A DNA stretch of 64,000 nucleotides from Flavobacteriales bacterium (GTDB lineage Bacteria > Bacteroidota > Bacteroidia > Flavobacteriales > Flavobacteriaceae). The stretch lies in assembly GCA_011524905.1 (NCBI GenBank), contig WTJI01000039.1, forward strand, positions 55,447 through 119,446, given 5' to 3'. Position 1 is the first letter of the stretch. Each line of letters begins with the position of its first letter. Made by a program: the position numbers and the translations under genes. Below are positions 9,614-19,058 of the stretch, in pieces. The notes under the pieces are model-generated. The model was not told the DNA's origin, made no database searches, and saw nothing but the letters and a program-made list of their open reading frames with translations.

Positions 9614-10542
9614 AAAATTTCCGCCAACATACAGCGAGCACTACCACCGCCACATCGTTCAATTGTATCCAACGGGCTATGTACCAATTGAGCATGTTTT
9701 TCAAGCCTTGCTTTTTGGTCGTCGTTTAATGCATTGAAAGCAGATGAACTCATCACCAAAACGGGTCCTTCGCTCCCTAAAAGGGTGAGCATGTTTCCTG
9801 CAAACCGTTCGATTTGTTCCTCTGTTAGTGAAATAATAGTCTTTCCACTTTTTTCTAATTTTTCAATAAGTGAAAGGCGCTCTTCATTATCATCGATTGT
9901 ATCTAAACCAACAATGGCAAAAGAAGGACCAATACTCATCATTACATTTGTGTGATATATTGGTAAGCGCCTACCGCCAACTGTTTGATTGGCACGAAAA
10001 GAGTGGGCTTCATAACCATGGTCAGCACAAAAACGAACAAATAATTTAGGATCTGTTCGTTCTGACAAAGCAGCATAAGCTATACGTTGCGCCCTATCCA
10101 ATACCATACTGCCCGTACCTTCTAAAAAAACCCCTTCCTGTTCGAAGGGAGAATAGTCTTGTTTCACTTTGATGGAAACTCCCGCCTTGGCCAAACTATC
10201 CCATACCGAGGGATGACGCTCTTTTCGCCTATTTTCAGCATACATAGGATAGAGCACAACTTCATTATGGGGATGAAAAGACACCCAATTATTAGGGAAA
10301 AGCGAGTCAGGTGTGACGAATTCGTTCGTATCCTCATGGACAACAACTTCTACACCTACCCGTCTTATTACTTGGACCAGACCATCGAATTCATCTTGAG
10401 CAGCGCGGGTGAGTCTATCTACCGATGAATAGTCGGCATCCTTTTGATAATAATTATTTTGGGCTGTTTGTTCATTCTTGTGAAACTGATATGGGCGAAT
10501 CATCAGCACCCGCCCTGTGAACCCTGAAACATGTTTTTTCAT
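9610..10542 (-). CDS. ctlX: citrulline utilization hydrolase CtlX-type amidinotransferase-fold enzyme
   Basis: A protein of 310 residues starting MKKHVSGFTGRVLMIRPYQF. The start at 10542 is chosen because it makes an ATGA overlap with the stop of the upstream gene; a frame extending to 10569 is rejected. Guanidino-modifying superfamily marks: FPNNWVSFHPHNEVVLYPM, ENRRKER, LEGTGSMVLDR (catalytic Glu), HTNVMMSIG (catalytic His) and a C-terminal GGGSARCMLAEIF with the nucleophile Cys304. CtlX-type proteins are thought to hydrolyse citrulline toward ornithine. It is translationally coupled to an arginine-deiminase-like gene, and rocD lies elsewhere in the window (57.4 kb). Confidence 0.85.
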   Translation of the reverse strand: MKKHVSGFTGRVLMIRPYQFHKNEQTAQNNYYQKDADYSSVDRLTRAAQDEFDGLVQVIRRVGVEVVVHEDTNEFVTPDSLFPNNWVSFHPHNEVVLYPMYAENRRKERHPSVWDSLAKAGVSIKVKQDYSPFEQEGVFLEGTGSMVLDRAQRIAYAALSERTDPKLFVRFCADHGYEAHSFRANQTVGGRRLPIYHTNVMMSIGPSFAIVGLDTIDDNEERLSLIEKLEKSGKTIISLTEEQIERFAGNMLTLLGSEGPVLVMSSSAFNALNDDQKARLEKHAQLVHSPLDTIERCGGGSARCMLAEIF

Positions 10543-11447
10543 TGTCTGCGTAAAGGTAATGTGGAACATCGGAATAAGCCTTCCTGTTTGGCCACTTCTC
10601 TATAATGAACTTCTTCTACAGTAATTCCATGATCAGTAAGCCATTGGTTCAAGCGGTCAAAGGCAGGGTCAGAAACAACTACATCTGGTGCTATTGAAAA
10701 AATATTACTTGTCATCTCATACATTTCGGCTGCAGTTATTTCAAATACAGCATCAGTATCAAAGTGACTTATTAAATTTTGGTATTCACTGGCATGGACA
10801 AAACCATCAGGATGCAATATGGCCAAACCCTGCCCTACTGGTTGAAACACACAATCGAGATGCAGAGCGTTGTGATACGGATTGTCTGATTTTCTCAATT
10901 CCAGAGAGTGAATCATTTTTTTGGGGAAATGCTTTTTCAATGCCTTAATCGCAGCCCAATTGGTTCGCGCTGTAATCAAATCAGGGTAATCAGGGCGTGT
11001 GCAAACCCCAATAAAAATATGATCGCCCATTAGCAGAACATCCCCACCTTCAACATGGACATTATCGTCTAATTTTAAGTAGTTTTTGGGGTCTATCATA
11101 GCCTTTAATCCATTTAACCCCACTAACTCACCTTCCCGTAGGGGCAATATATTGGATTGGACAAAAATATCATCAATGACAAAGCCAAGATCTCTTGCGA
11201 AAATCTGATTGCAATCCTGAATGGGATCTGGTTGAAGGACTTGGACACCATATTTTTCTAGTACTGTTTTAAAGGCAGCCATTTCTTCCACTAAGGCGGC
11301 TTCTTTGGGATAGGTTCCCGCCAGTAAATGTGCCTTTGACTTGGGGTCATACAGTGTAGCATAATCGGGGTCTGGTCCCATTTGATCAGCACGACCTAAC
11401 AATACCGACTCTAGAATCGAATTTTCATTGATCAGACTAAGATGCAT
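10539..11447 (-). CDS. arginine deiminase / dimethylarginine dimethylaminohydrolase-like protein
   Basis: A protein of 302 residues of the guanidino-group hydrolase superfamily. Motifs: FARDLGFVIDD, VEGGDVLLM with the catalytic acid, NALHLDCVFQPVG with the catalytic His, and LFRCSTLPLRR near the C-terminus with Cys294 as nucleophile. Expected reaction: arginine, or a methylated arginine, to citrulline plus ammonia or methylamine. It is the first gene of a two-gene minus-strand operon with ctlX (ATGA overlap). A TAGCTTTG element (minus strand, 11468-11461) matches the Bacteroidetes TAnnTTTG -7 box 14 bp before the ATG. Whether it is a true arginine deiminase or DDAH is not resolved by sequence alone. 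Confidence 0.82.
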   Translation of the reverse strand: MHLSLINENSILESVLLGRADQMGPDPDYATLYDPKSKAHLLAGTYPKEAALVEEMAAFKTVLEKYGVQVLQPDPIQDCNQIFARDLGFVIDDIFVQSNILPLREGELVGLNGLKAMIDPKNYLKLDDNVHVEGGDVLLMGDHIFIGVCTRPDYPDLITARTNWAAIKALKKHFPKKMIHSLELRKSDNPYHNALHLDCVFQPVGQGLAILHPDGFVHASEYQNLISHFDTDAVFEITAAEMYEMTSNIFSIAPDVVVSDPAFDRLNQWLTDHGITVEEVHYREVAKQEGLFRCSTLPLRRQ

Positions 11448-11469
11448 TCTTTTTTTGCGGCAAAGCTAC

Positions 11470-13503
11470 TTATTCCACCTGGAATTCCATGTTAGTTTTT
11501 CCAATTCCTTTAAGAGTAAGCTGCTTCCAATTTTTAGGTAATACCGTTGGTATTTGTTGTACCCCGTCATTAGTAATTTCTAGTCCCCCAAATCCATAAA
11601 TTACTGCCTGAAGCATGCCCCCTGCCCCAGTGGCAAAGTAGGGATTTGTCCCATTGGCTGTTTCTGCTATGACTTGAAATGGTGGTAACTCGTTGGGTTG
11701 ATAACTATCACAGAACAACTCAAAGGCTTTTTTAGGATTTTCCAATCTACTATAAAGCACTGATAGAATGGCTTTACCCATAGCTGGACCATCTTTACTG
11801 TACCTTGGTTCATAGTAGGCCAAATCTTTTTTTATCCCATCACCTTGTACGATTTTCAATGGGTAAGATAACAAATTGACATCAGCCTGTTTGATAGTCA
11901 CACCCTGGTAGGTCTCATTTTCCTTTGTGGTTCCATCAGGGAATTTCAAAATAGGAATATTTGCCGCAACATAACGCCAATCTGGATCGGGTTGTTTCCC
12001 CAAGGCCTCAGCGGCCTGGGATGCGTACTCCATCACGGTTTTCACCATCCCATTGGTAAAGGCATTGTTGTCAATATTCTCTTCCCATTCGTTAGCACCA
12101 ATAACATTGTTAATTTCAAATCTGCCTTCCCCATTTCTTTCGACACGCGAAGACCAAAATTGCGCCACCGCTTCTAGAACGGGGTAGCCTCGATGAGTCA
12201 ACCATTCTTTATCACCAGTCACTTGATAGTATTTCCAAAAGGCCCACCCTATGGTTGCAGAAATATGATGCTGAAATGGTCCTGTTAAGGCCCAGATAGG
12301 AGTATCTTCATTGCCATATTCCGAGGATTCCCATGGAAACATGGCGCCATCAAATCCATGCGCAAATGCATTTTCTCTTGCGGCATCCAATCGCTCAAAG
12401 CGATATTCCAATATCGATTTGGCTATTTCGGGTTGTAAGACCAACAATGGTGGAAACATCCATAATTCCGTATCCCAAAAAACATGGCCATTATAACCTA
12501 GTCCCGACAAGCCCATCGGAGAAAGAGAATAAGCAGTTCCTTTTCGAGCAAAAGAATATAAATGATACATGGCCGAGCGAACAGCACGCTGTGCACGTAA
12601 ATCGCCTGTGATTTCTATATCGCTTTCCCAGAGTCGCTCCCAGGCTTTTAGATGTGAAGTTTCTAGTCTTTTGATTCCCTCCAAACGTGCATATAATGTA
12701 AGTCTTTCTGCTTCATTCTGCGGATCAGGATTGTGAACCGATGCCAGTGAAGAACCCACCAAAGCAAATCGATACGTTTCGCCTTTTTTCAACCGGCGCT
12801 TAAATTTCATCAAGTGCATATTATAATCCCAATCTTCGTGGATGATTTTGGGTTCTTTTCCGTGTGACTCGGGAAAAATAAACGAAGTCGATGTCGCCAC
12901 TTTCTTTTTTCCTGGACTAAAACCTACAGAAGTCATTAAGGGTATTAGGACATGCGGGCGATCAATTTCTGCATAAAAATTCCGAACATCCGCAATATGA
13001 TCAGGCGCACTGATATAGTTGATCGGGGTTATCTGTATATCGTCCATGGCTGTTATCTCAACGATGGCCATGGAGGAATAGGGCAAGTGTCGAAGAGCCA
13101 TCATTGTCTGTTTTACCTTAACTTTTTTGGGGACTTGAAATTCAGTCAACAGTTGGGCTGTTTTCATATTTAATTGCTGCTTATACCCCACAATATCATT
13201 GGGCCCCACCCGACGTTGGTCGATTTCCAAATGCATGTTCATATGGCTAAACGTCTTTAAAATATTACTTACCCTTCCTCTCTGATATTGGTCATATACA
13301 CCATTGAGGATTACTTCACCAACTTTAAAAGGCTCTGGTGCAGAAACCATACCCACCATACCATTGGCCAATGTAATTCCATAATAATTGTTTGGATCTA
13401 TAGCATCAGCTGTAATGTGCCATGGGGAGTCTTTTAAATTTTGTGCCACTATGGTTTGAAGGGCAAACAGAAAGACAATTTTTAAAGTTTTATTTGATTT
13501 CAT
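11470..13503 (-). CDS. secreted glycoside hydrolase family 65 protein
   Basis: A protein of 677 residues with a signal peptide (MKSNKTLKIVFLFALQTIVAQ). The central (alpha/alpha)6 barrel has GH65 hallmarks: GHVFWDTELWMFPPLL near 340, and VIGANEWEENIDNNAFTNGM near 470, where the Glu of NEW aligns with the general acid of the DE-Y/W motif. GH65 contains phosphorylases of alpha-glucosides (maltose, trehalose, kojibiose) and hydrolases acting on alpha-glucosyl disaccharides. Export to the periplasm argues for hydrolysis, because free phosphate and sugar phosphates are cytoplasmic currencies; this is inference. The gene stands alone, 22 bp downstream of the arginine-deiminase-like start. Confidence 0.87.
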   Translation of the reverse strand: MKSNKTLKIVFLFALQTIVAQNLKDSPWHITADAIDPNNYYGITLANGMVGMVSAPEPFKVGEVILNGVYDQYQRGRVSNILKTFSHMNMHLEIDQRRVGPNDIVGYKQQLNMKTAQLLTEFQVPKKVKVKQTMMALRHLPYSSMAIVEITAMDDIQITPINYISAPDHIADVRNFYAEIDRPHVLIPLMTSVGFSPGKKKVATSTSFIFPESHGKEPKIIHEDWDYNMHLMKFKRRLKKGETYRFALVGSSLASVHNPDPQNEAERLTLYARLEGIKRLETSHLKAWERLWESDIEITGDLRAQRAVRSAMYHLYSFARKGTAYSLSPMGLSGLGYNGHVFWDTELWMFPPLLVLQPEIAKSILEYRFERLDAARENAFAHGFDGAMFPWESSEYGNEDTPIWALTGPFQHHISATIGWAFWKYYQVTGDKEWLTHRGYPVLEAVAQFWSSRVERNGEGRFEINNVIGANEWEENIDNNAFTNGMVKTVMEYASQAAEALGKQPDPDWRYVAANIPILKFPDGTTKENETYQGVTIKQADVNLLSYPLKIVQGDGIKKDLAYYEPRYSKDGPAMGKAILSVLYSRLENPKKAFELFCDSYQPNELPPFQVIAETANGTNPYFATGAGGMLQAVIYGFGGLEITNDGVQQIPTVLPKNWKQLTLKGIGKTNMEFQVE

Positions 13504-13611
13504 AATTAATTAATAGGCCTGAAAAATATAAAACATCCATGAATTGGTCAATATTTTACATCAATCTATTTCTCCACCAAAACGGTTTTTTATATTTGAA
13601 AAAAATTTTAC

Positions 13612-14028
13612 ATGTCTATATCCGATTTGTACTCTTCGGGCTTTAAAACTAGAAACCGAGATCACTTTGCTGCCATCGTCCGTGTAGCCCTTTCAGATAA
13701 TATCATCACCCCAGAAGAAGAAGCATTCATCAAACGATTGGCTATTTTTTTGGAAATCGAAGATGAAGAAGTGGCTGCTATACTAAAAGACCCTGAAAAA
13801 TATCCCATTAATCCACCGGCAAATGAAACGCGTCGCCTTGAACGTCTCTATGACCTAACGCGTATGGTTTATGCTGATCAGATAGCCGATGATTCAGAAA
13901 AAATATTACTCAAGAGATTAGTGGTAGGCTTAGGTTTTGAAGCTTCACAAGCCGATGATATCGTCAATAAAGCGCTAGATCTAGTCGCTAACGGCGATGA
14001 TGAAGATGCGTTTATCGCAGGCTTTTAA
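13612..14028 (+). CDS. TerB-like family protein
   Basis: A protein of 138 residues, mostly helical and acidic. It has the TerB pattern: HFAAIVRVALSDNIITPEEEAFIKRLA, then RMVYADQIADDSEKILLKRL, with repeated acidic residues that bind metal in TerB. The family is named after tellurite resistance, but most members have no known function. A TATATTTG element at 13591-13598 fits the -7 box and places transcription start just before the ATG. It converges with a small membrane protein gene and overlaps it by 4 bp. Confidence 0.8.
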   Translation: MSISDLYSSGFKTRNRDHFAAIVRVALSDNIITPEEEAFIKRLAIFLEIEDEEVAAILKDPEKYPINPPANETRRLERLYDLTRMVYADQIADDSEKILLKRLVVGLGFEASQADDIVNKALDLVANGDDEDAFIAGF

Positions 14029-14246
14029 TCTCTTTTACCACGATTTAACTTCATTTTTTCAATAACAGCTTGGGCAACAAGACAGATGCCGCTGTTGGTG
14101 ACAACCAATGCTAGGGTACCCCAAAGCACCCAATTGGTGTGGTTATCCCATTTTTTTATAATTGCTTCACCCAATAATGACAAGCCAAATCCAATAGCCA
14201 ACAAACCACCAATTGAATACAATAACCAACGTTTCTTTTGTGACAT
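14025..14246 (-). CDS. small two-helix membrane protein, function unknown
   Basis: A protein of 73 residues with two clear membrane segments (about 8-27 and 39-62), a basic N-terminus (MSQKKRW) and a basic C-terminus (KLNRGKRD). It lies 3 bp downstream of the ccsBA stop on the same strand, so it is probably expressed with it. I do not recognise a family. Co-occurrence with cytochrome c maturation suggests a membrane accessory, but this rests on position only. Confidence 0.65.
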   Translation of the reverse strand: MSQKKRWLLYSIGGLLAIGFGLSLLGEAIIKKWDNHTNWVLWGTLALVVTNSGICLVAQAVIEKMKLNRGKRD

Positions 14247-14249
14247 TAT

Positions 14250-17200
14250 CTATTGTTTAGAAGGATAAAATTTTTTGGCAGGAACATATGATAGAATACC
14301 CAATAGCGCTACAAAGGCAACAGAATAATAAACAAAATTGGGGGTAATCACTTTGTCACCACTAGCATATGAATGCAGACCAACCAAATAAAAATTAACA
14401 CCAAAATAGGTCATCAGAATACTGGCGAAGGCCACAATACTCATGAGGTTAAATAACCAATGCCCACGCAAACCTGGAATCAATCGCATGTGAATAACAA
14501 AGGCGTAAACCATAATACTAATCAGGGCCCAGGTCTCTTTAGGATCCCAGCCCCAATAACGCCCCCAGCTTTCATTAGCCCACATGCCGCCTAAAAAATT
14601 TCCAATAGTTAACATCACCAAACCCACTGTCAATGAGAGCTCATTGACAATAGTTAATTCCTTGACTTTATGAACTAGTTTCGCCTTATTATTAGCGGTG
14701 GTCAAACGCATTAAAACCAAAACAACAATTCCAATGATCATGCTCAAAGCAAAAGGACCATAGCTACCAACAATAACAGCTACGTGGATCATCAACCAAT
14801 AACTATCCAAAACAGGTTGCAAATTGGCTATGGCTGGATCCATCCAGTTCCAATGGGCAATCATCAATATCATGGCAGTTACAAAAGCAGTAGCTGCTAG
14901 CGTTAATGCTGATTTTCTACCAAAAATCAATCCGAACAACATGGTGGCCCAACCAACATATATCATTGATTCATAAGCATCACTCCAAGGCGCATGACCT
15001 GATATAAACCAACGTGCAATCAAACCACCTGTGTGAAAAACAAAAAGTAATGCAATCGTGCCAGCCAAAAATCGATTTACCAGTTGTATCCAACGAGAAT
15101 TATAAAATATTTGAATCAGCAAAAACACAAAATATAAGGTGCCTGCATATAGATACCAACTGAATAGCTTTTTAAAAATATCATAACGGTTGTACAATAT
15201 CTCTGCCTGTATCTTATCATCAGATGGTAATACTTGATCACCAAACTTCTTTTGAAAACCTGTTAAACTTTCTAAAAGTTCATCAGCTTGCTGATAATCT
15301 CCTGAAGTTTTGGCCAATCGCAATGATTGAAAATAAAGAGGTAGTACATTATGCACGTACAGCGAGTCTGTACCTTGAAATGCGGCTTCTTTTAATTCGG
15401 GATAGCTAACCCACTTGTTGTTGGCATCGCCAGGAATAGGAAAAATGCGCAATATTTTGCCTTCCAAGGCCGAGTACAACAGGTTAACCCGCCTATCCAC
15501 TTCTATAAAATCTTTCTGAAACTGATTGGGTACAGCCACTCGGTAGGCTTGTTCCAATTGGGGTGCGATTTTATAATTCCCCTCTGCATCAAAGAATGAA
15601 ACTAAAGGCGCATATTTAGCTTTGGGAGACACCCCTGCTATTTTTCGCAAACTATCATTCCCACGCTTGAGATAAATGATCGGAACATTGTACCAAACGG
15701 CTGGGTTGTTTAAAATGGATAAAAATACTTGATCGGAATTGAGCCCTTTGTATGTATCATATTTACTGACTTTCCGTAACAGTTCAGAAGAAAATGTATT
15801 GGCTGGCTTCATACGACCACCAGCATCTTGTATAACCAATGAACCAAATTTTTCAGCATGGTCCGCTGAAAAGGCATCCGCTTGAATTAAAGAATCAAAA
15901 TTAAAGGTCAGAAGAGGCTGCTGATGCAAATGGTTTTGCGCCTGCAAGCTTCCAAAGCTAAATATCAATCCCCACACAGTGAGCTTTTTTGTCCCTAATT
16001 TTTGCAAGCGTTTTGACAATTGAACAAATCGAGTATTACCAATAAAAAAAATACCCATCATACTCAAATACAATAAAATATAACCCACATAGGTCACCCA
16101 TGTCCCCCAGAAATCATGGTTGACAGAAAGTACCGTTCCTTTTTCATCTGGGTCAAATGAAGCTTGGAAAAATCGGAAGCCCTTGTAGTCTAAAACATGA
16201 TTCATGAAAATATCGTAATCAAAATGGGTCTGGTCTTCAACAGTTATTTTACTCATGAATGAGGCGTAACTGCTTTCAGTACCGGGATACTTTTCAGCGA
16301 TAAAATCATTTAATCGTATGTTAAATGGCAGTTGCAGGGGTAGTGATCCAAACTGAACATAAAAATCCAATCCTCCAACACTGATTTTTTTGGGATCATA
16401 GCTATGACCTTTACCACCCAAAACTGATATTTCTTGATAGTCATTGGCCGTACGGATACCCAATCGCAATGCATCTTGATTGGTGTCCTGGCCAGACTCT
16501 TGCTGAATCAGGTCAATTTTCCCCCGCAGAGGTGGGTCGGGTATCACGAATTGCATCGCCCCAATGGTGTACAATGATCGGAGCTGTAATTCGGTTTCAG
16601 TATCTGCTAAGAGTGTGCCTTGTGTCTGATCTGCCATCCTGAGATAGTTCCCATCAGCAGGGGGCGTGAGATAATGCAACCCATCCTCCGAACGAATATT
16701 GATGGCCCCAGGAATAAATTTATTTAGAGTAAACAATAAATTGTGGACATTGACAATTTCCCCTTCTTTAAGGTAGTGTTCGTGTCGGGTACCATCTCCA
16801 GCCTCAACAATAGTCAAATAGCGATCTCCATCAGGATCCATCACTAGACCTTCGGATACCTCTTCGGTATAATCTAAATAGTGGATAGAAAATGCTTGTC
16901 CGTTAAATTGATTGTCCCAAACAAAATCGTTGTCAGTGTGTTCAGAAAGTAAAAGATCGCCTTGCAACTTTTTCCGCTGTAAAACGCCGTCAATTTCACC
17001 ATCCACCAATACGGTTAAGTATGTTTTTTCGGATAAAAAAGTGGCTGTAGATTCTCCCTCTCGGATAGGCATCACGCCTTCATACCCGAAATAACGAGTT
17101 ATAAAGGCACCCAAGAGAACGAGAACGAAAGAAAGATGCAATAAAAGAATAGCCCATTTTTCTTTACGTAGCAGGCGATATTTAAAAATATTACCAAGGA

Positions 17201-17384
17201 AATTGACTAGCAACAAGCCCATCAAAAGCTCAAACCACCAAGCATTGTAAATCCAAATTTTGGCTGTATCCGTACTGTACCATGTTTCAATAAAAGTGCC
17301 CAAAGCCATGGCTGTTGGAAAAACAATAAATAGTACAGCCATTAAGCGATTGGAAAACAGCAATTCAAAGGGGTTTCTTTTCAT
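14250..17384 (-). CDS. ccsA: cytochrome c biogenesis protein, CcsB-CcsA (ResB-ResC) fusion
   Basis: A protein of 1044 residues. The N-terminal half is CcsB/ResB-like: four membrane segments and a large periplasmic domain (about 120-420). A Gln/His-rich linker region (about 480-720) follows. The C-terminal part is CcsA/ResC with the haem-handling WWD motif (MWANESWGRYWGWDPKETWA, near 955) and flanking conserved His residues. The fusion exports haem and attaches it to apocytochrome CxxCH sites (system II). The fused form and length are usual in Bacteroidetes. A minus-strand TATCTTTG (17414-17407) about 23 bp upstream is a plausible -7 box. Confidence 0.92.
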   Translation of the reverse strand: MKRNPFELLFSNRLMAVLFIVFPTAMALGTFIETWYSTDTAKIWIYNAWWFELLMGLLLVNFLGNIFKYRLLRKEKWAILLLHLSFVLVLLGAFITRYFGYEGVMPIREGESTATFLSEKTYLTVLVDGEIDGVLQRKKLQGDLLLSEHTDNDFVWDNQFNGQAFSIHYLDYTEEVSEGLVMDPDGDRYLTIVEAGDGTRHEHYLKEGEIVNVHNLLFTLNKFIPGAINIRSEDGLHYLTPPADGNYLRMADQTQGTLLADTETELQLRSLYTIGAMQFVIPDPPLRGKIDLIQQESGQDTNQDALRLGIRTANDYQEISVLGGKGHSYDPKKISVGGLDFYVQFGSLPLQLPFNIRLNDFIAEKYPGTESSYASFMSKITVEDQTHFDYDIFMNHVLDYKGFRFFQASFDPDEKGTVLSVNHDFWGTWVTYVGYILLYLSMMGIFFIGNTRFVQLSKRLQKLGTKKLTVWGLIFSFGSLQAQNHLHQQPLLTFNFDSLIQADAFSADHAEKFGSLVIQDAGGRMKPANTFSSELLRKVSKYDTYKGLNSDQVFLSILNNPAVWYNVPIIYLKRGNDSLRKIAGVSPKAKYAPLVSFFDAEGNYKIAPQLEQAYRVAVPNQFQKDFIEVDRRVNLLYSALEGKILRIFPIPGDANNKWVSYPELKEAAFQGTDSLYVHNVLPLYFQSLRLAKTSGDYQQADELLESLTGFQKKFGDQVLPSDDKIQAEILYNRYDIFKKLFSWYLYAGTLYFVFLLIQIFYNSRWIQLVNRFLAGTIALLFVFHTGGLIARWFISGHAPWSDAYESMIYVGWATMLFGLIFGRKSALTLAATAFVTAMILMIAHWNWMDPAIANLQPVLDSYWLMIHVAVIVGSYGPFALSMIIGIVVLVLMRLTTANNKAKLVHKVKELTIVNELSLTVGLVMLTIGNFLGGMWANESWGRYWGWDPKETWALISIMVYAFVIHMRLIPGLRGHWLFNLMSIVAFASILMTYFGVNFYLVGLHSYASGDKVITPNFVYYSVAFVALLGILSYVPAKKFYPSKQ

Positions 17385-17438
17385 CCTTCAGCAACTTCAA
17401 CAGCTGCAAAGATAGAACTCCTTCAATAAATACAGGAA

Positions 17439-17732
17439 CTAATTCCAAATCAATTGTGTACTCAAATAAATAAGTAATAGGATTTCAAACAACAGCCCGT
17501 AAGTCACCAGTCGATCGACCAACTTGCTTTGAATCATTGAAATCATAAAACCTAAAGTTAAAATGGGGAAAGCTAGTATTGCTAAAATAAATAGCCATTG
17601 AGGAAGATTTGGTGATAAAAACAACAAACAATAATTACTCGCAGCCACAAAAATACAACCAATCCAGGCTAAGAAAACGCTAACAATACGAGAGGGGAAT
17701 AATCGACCAACTAAAAAAGGTATAATATTCAT
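17439..17732 (-). CDS. conserved hypothetical membrane protein (97 aa)
   Basis: A protein of 97 residues with three or four hydrophobic segments covering most of its length (starting MNIIPFLVGRLFPSRIV; last segment ending STQLIWN). It sits between ccsBA, on the same strand 54 bp downstream, and the divergent DUF2520 gene. No motif is recognisable. The frame is supported by its hydrophobic pattern and by the absence of a competing frame. The function is unknown. Confidence 0.6.
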   Translation of the reverse strand: MNIIPFLVGRLFPSRIVSVFLAWIGCIFVAASNYCLLFLSPNLPQWLFILAILAFPILTLGFMISMIQSKLVDRLVTYGLLFEILLLIYLSTQLIWN

Positions 17733-17791
17733 AGGTATGATTTTGGGTTAGTATCAATATACAAAAAAATATAGAATCCTTATTTTTGGGC

Positions 17792-18541
17792 ATGCTTACA
17801 ATAGCCTTAATCGGGAGCGGTAATCTTGGCACACAGTTATTTTCCTTGTGGAAAAAGCACCCTAGTGTCCAAATTTCTCAGTGGGTTAATCGTTCAACCA
17901 ACCAATCAATCATAGCAGGAGTCAATTGCATACCTTGTCTTAGTAATCTGAAACCCGCTGATGCCTATATCCTTGCTGTACCCGACCGCAGTATCCCATC
18001 TGTTTCGGCTCAACTCCCCCCTAGCGGTTTGGCCATTCATTGTTCGGGTAGTATTCCATTGACTGATTTAGAAAATAATGGTAGTCAAGCGGTTTTATAT
18101 CCGCTGCAAAGTTTCAGTAAAAGTCAAAATATTAATCTATCAGAAATCCCATTATTTTTAGAAGTAGCTGAAGGAGTGAAACCCACAGTACTGCAACAGA
18201 TCGCTGACAGTTGGAGTTACAAACAGTATTGGATTGATTCTTCTCAAAGACAACAACTTCACTTAGCTGCTGTCTTTGCCAATAATTTCACCAATCAGCT
18301 CTATTATATGGCAAGTCAAATATGCCAACGCAATGCGCTCCCTTTTGAAGCTTTATTGCCTTTAATACAAGAAACTGCTCAAAAAATTCAGTATTTGACT
18401 CCCATTCAAGCACAAACCGGACCTGCAAAGCGAAATGATCAAGAGGTATTAGAAAAACAGCAAAGTCTTTTGGCAGATGCCAACGAAAAAAAAATTTACC
18501 AATTACTAAGTCAAGCTATTTTAAATCAAGAAGATGAATAA
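17792..18541 (+). CDS. DUF2520 Rossmann-like (F420/NADP oxidoreductase-type) protein
   Basis: A protein of 249 residues starting MLTIALIGSGNLGTQLF, a classic GxGNxG dinucleotide-binding motif. The ATG at 17792 is preferred over an upstream in-frame TTG at 17786. The N-terminal Rossmann domain (1-120) is followed by an all-helical DUF2520 dimerisation domain (about 120-249, HLAAVFANNFTNQLYYMA). The fold resembles pyrroline-5-carboxylate and ketopantoate reductases; the substrate is not known. It overlaps kdsC by 8 bp, and the DUF2520-kdsC-maf order makes this an operon. Confidence 0.85.
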   Translation: MLTIALIGSGNLGTQLFSLWKKHPSVQISQWVNRSTNQSIIAGVNCIPCLSNLKPADAYILAVPDRSIPSVSAQLPPSGLAIHCSGSIPLTDLENNGSQAVLYPLQSFSKSQNINLSEIPLFLEVAEGVKPTVLQQIADSWSYKQYWIDSSQRQQLHLAAVFANNFTNQLYYMASQICQRNALPFEALLPLIQETAQKIQYLTPIQAQTGPAKRNDQEVLEKQQSLLADANEKKIYQLLSQAILNQEDE

Positions 18542-19058
18542 TTATAAACAACGACTCGCACAGATTAAAACCCTCATTTTTGACGTTGATGGGGTCTTGA
18601 CTGATGGTAAGGTTATGATTACGACCGATGGAGACATGTACCGACAAATGGATACGAAAGATGGTTATGTATTAAAATGTGCGCTTGATGCGGGTCTGAA
18701 AGTCGTTATCATTTCGGGTGGTACCAACGAGGGAATTCGTAACCGTCTTCGTGCTTTAGGCGTATATGATATTTACTTAGGGGCACACCACAAAATGGAT
18801 GCTTTCCAAGATTTGATGGATAACTATGACTTAGACCCCCAAGAAATACTTTACATGGGCGACGATATGCCCGATATTCCTGTCATGGAAAAAGTAGGGA
18901 TTTCTTGTTGTCCTCAGGATGCAGTACCCGACGTTCTCGCTATGGTTGACTATGTATCCCCAAAAAAGGGAGGTGAGGGCTGTGTAAGAGAAATTGTAGA
19001 ACAATTGTTACGGGTACAAGGCAAATGGGGAACTTTTAATAGCGCAAAAAATGACTAA
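18534..19058 (+). CDS. kdsC: KdsC-type HAD phosphatase (KDO-8-phosphate phosphatase)
   Basis: A protein of 174 residues. HAD motif I is FDVDGVLTDG (nucleophile Asp and general acid Asp), motif II is ISGGTN, and motif IV is MGDDMPDIPVM. The cap-less length and the tetrameric C1-type pattern match 3-deoxy-D-manno-octulosonate-8-phosphate phosphatase, a step in lipopolysaccharide inner-core synthesis in the cytoplasm. It overlaps both neighbours by 8 bp. Some KdsC-like proteins act on other sugar phosphates, so the substrate is inferred. Confidence 0.87.
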   Translation: MNNYKQRLAQIKTLIFDVDGVLTDGKVMITTDGDMYRQMDTKDGYVLKCALDAGLKVVIISGGTNEGIRNRLRALGVYDIYLGAHHKMDAFQDLMDNYDLDPQEILYMGDDMPDIPVMEKVGISCCPQDAVPDVLAMVDYVSPKKGGEGCVREIVEQLLRVQGKWGTFNSAKND

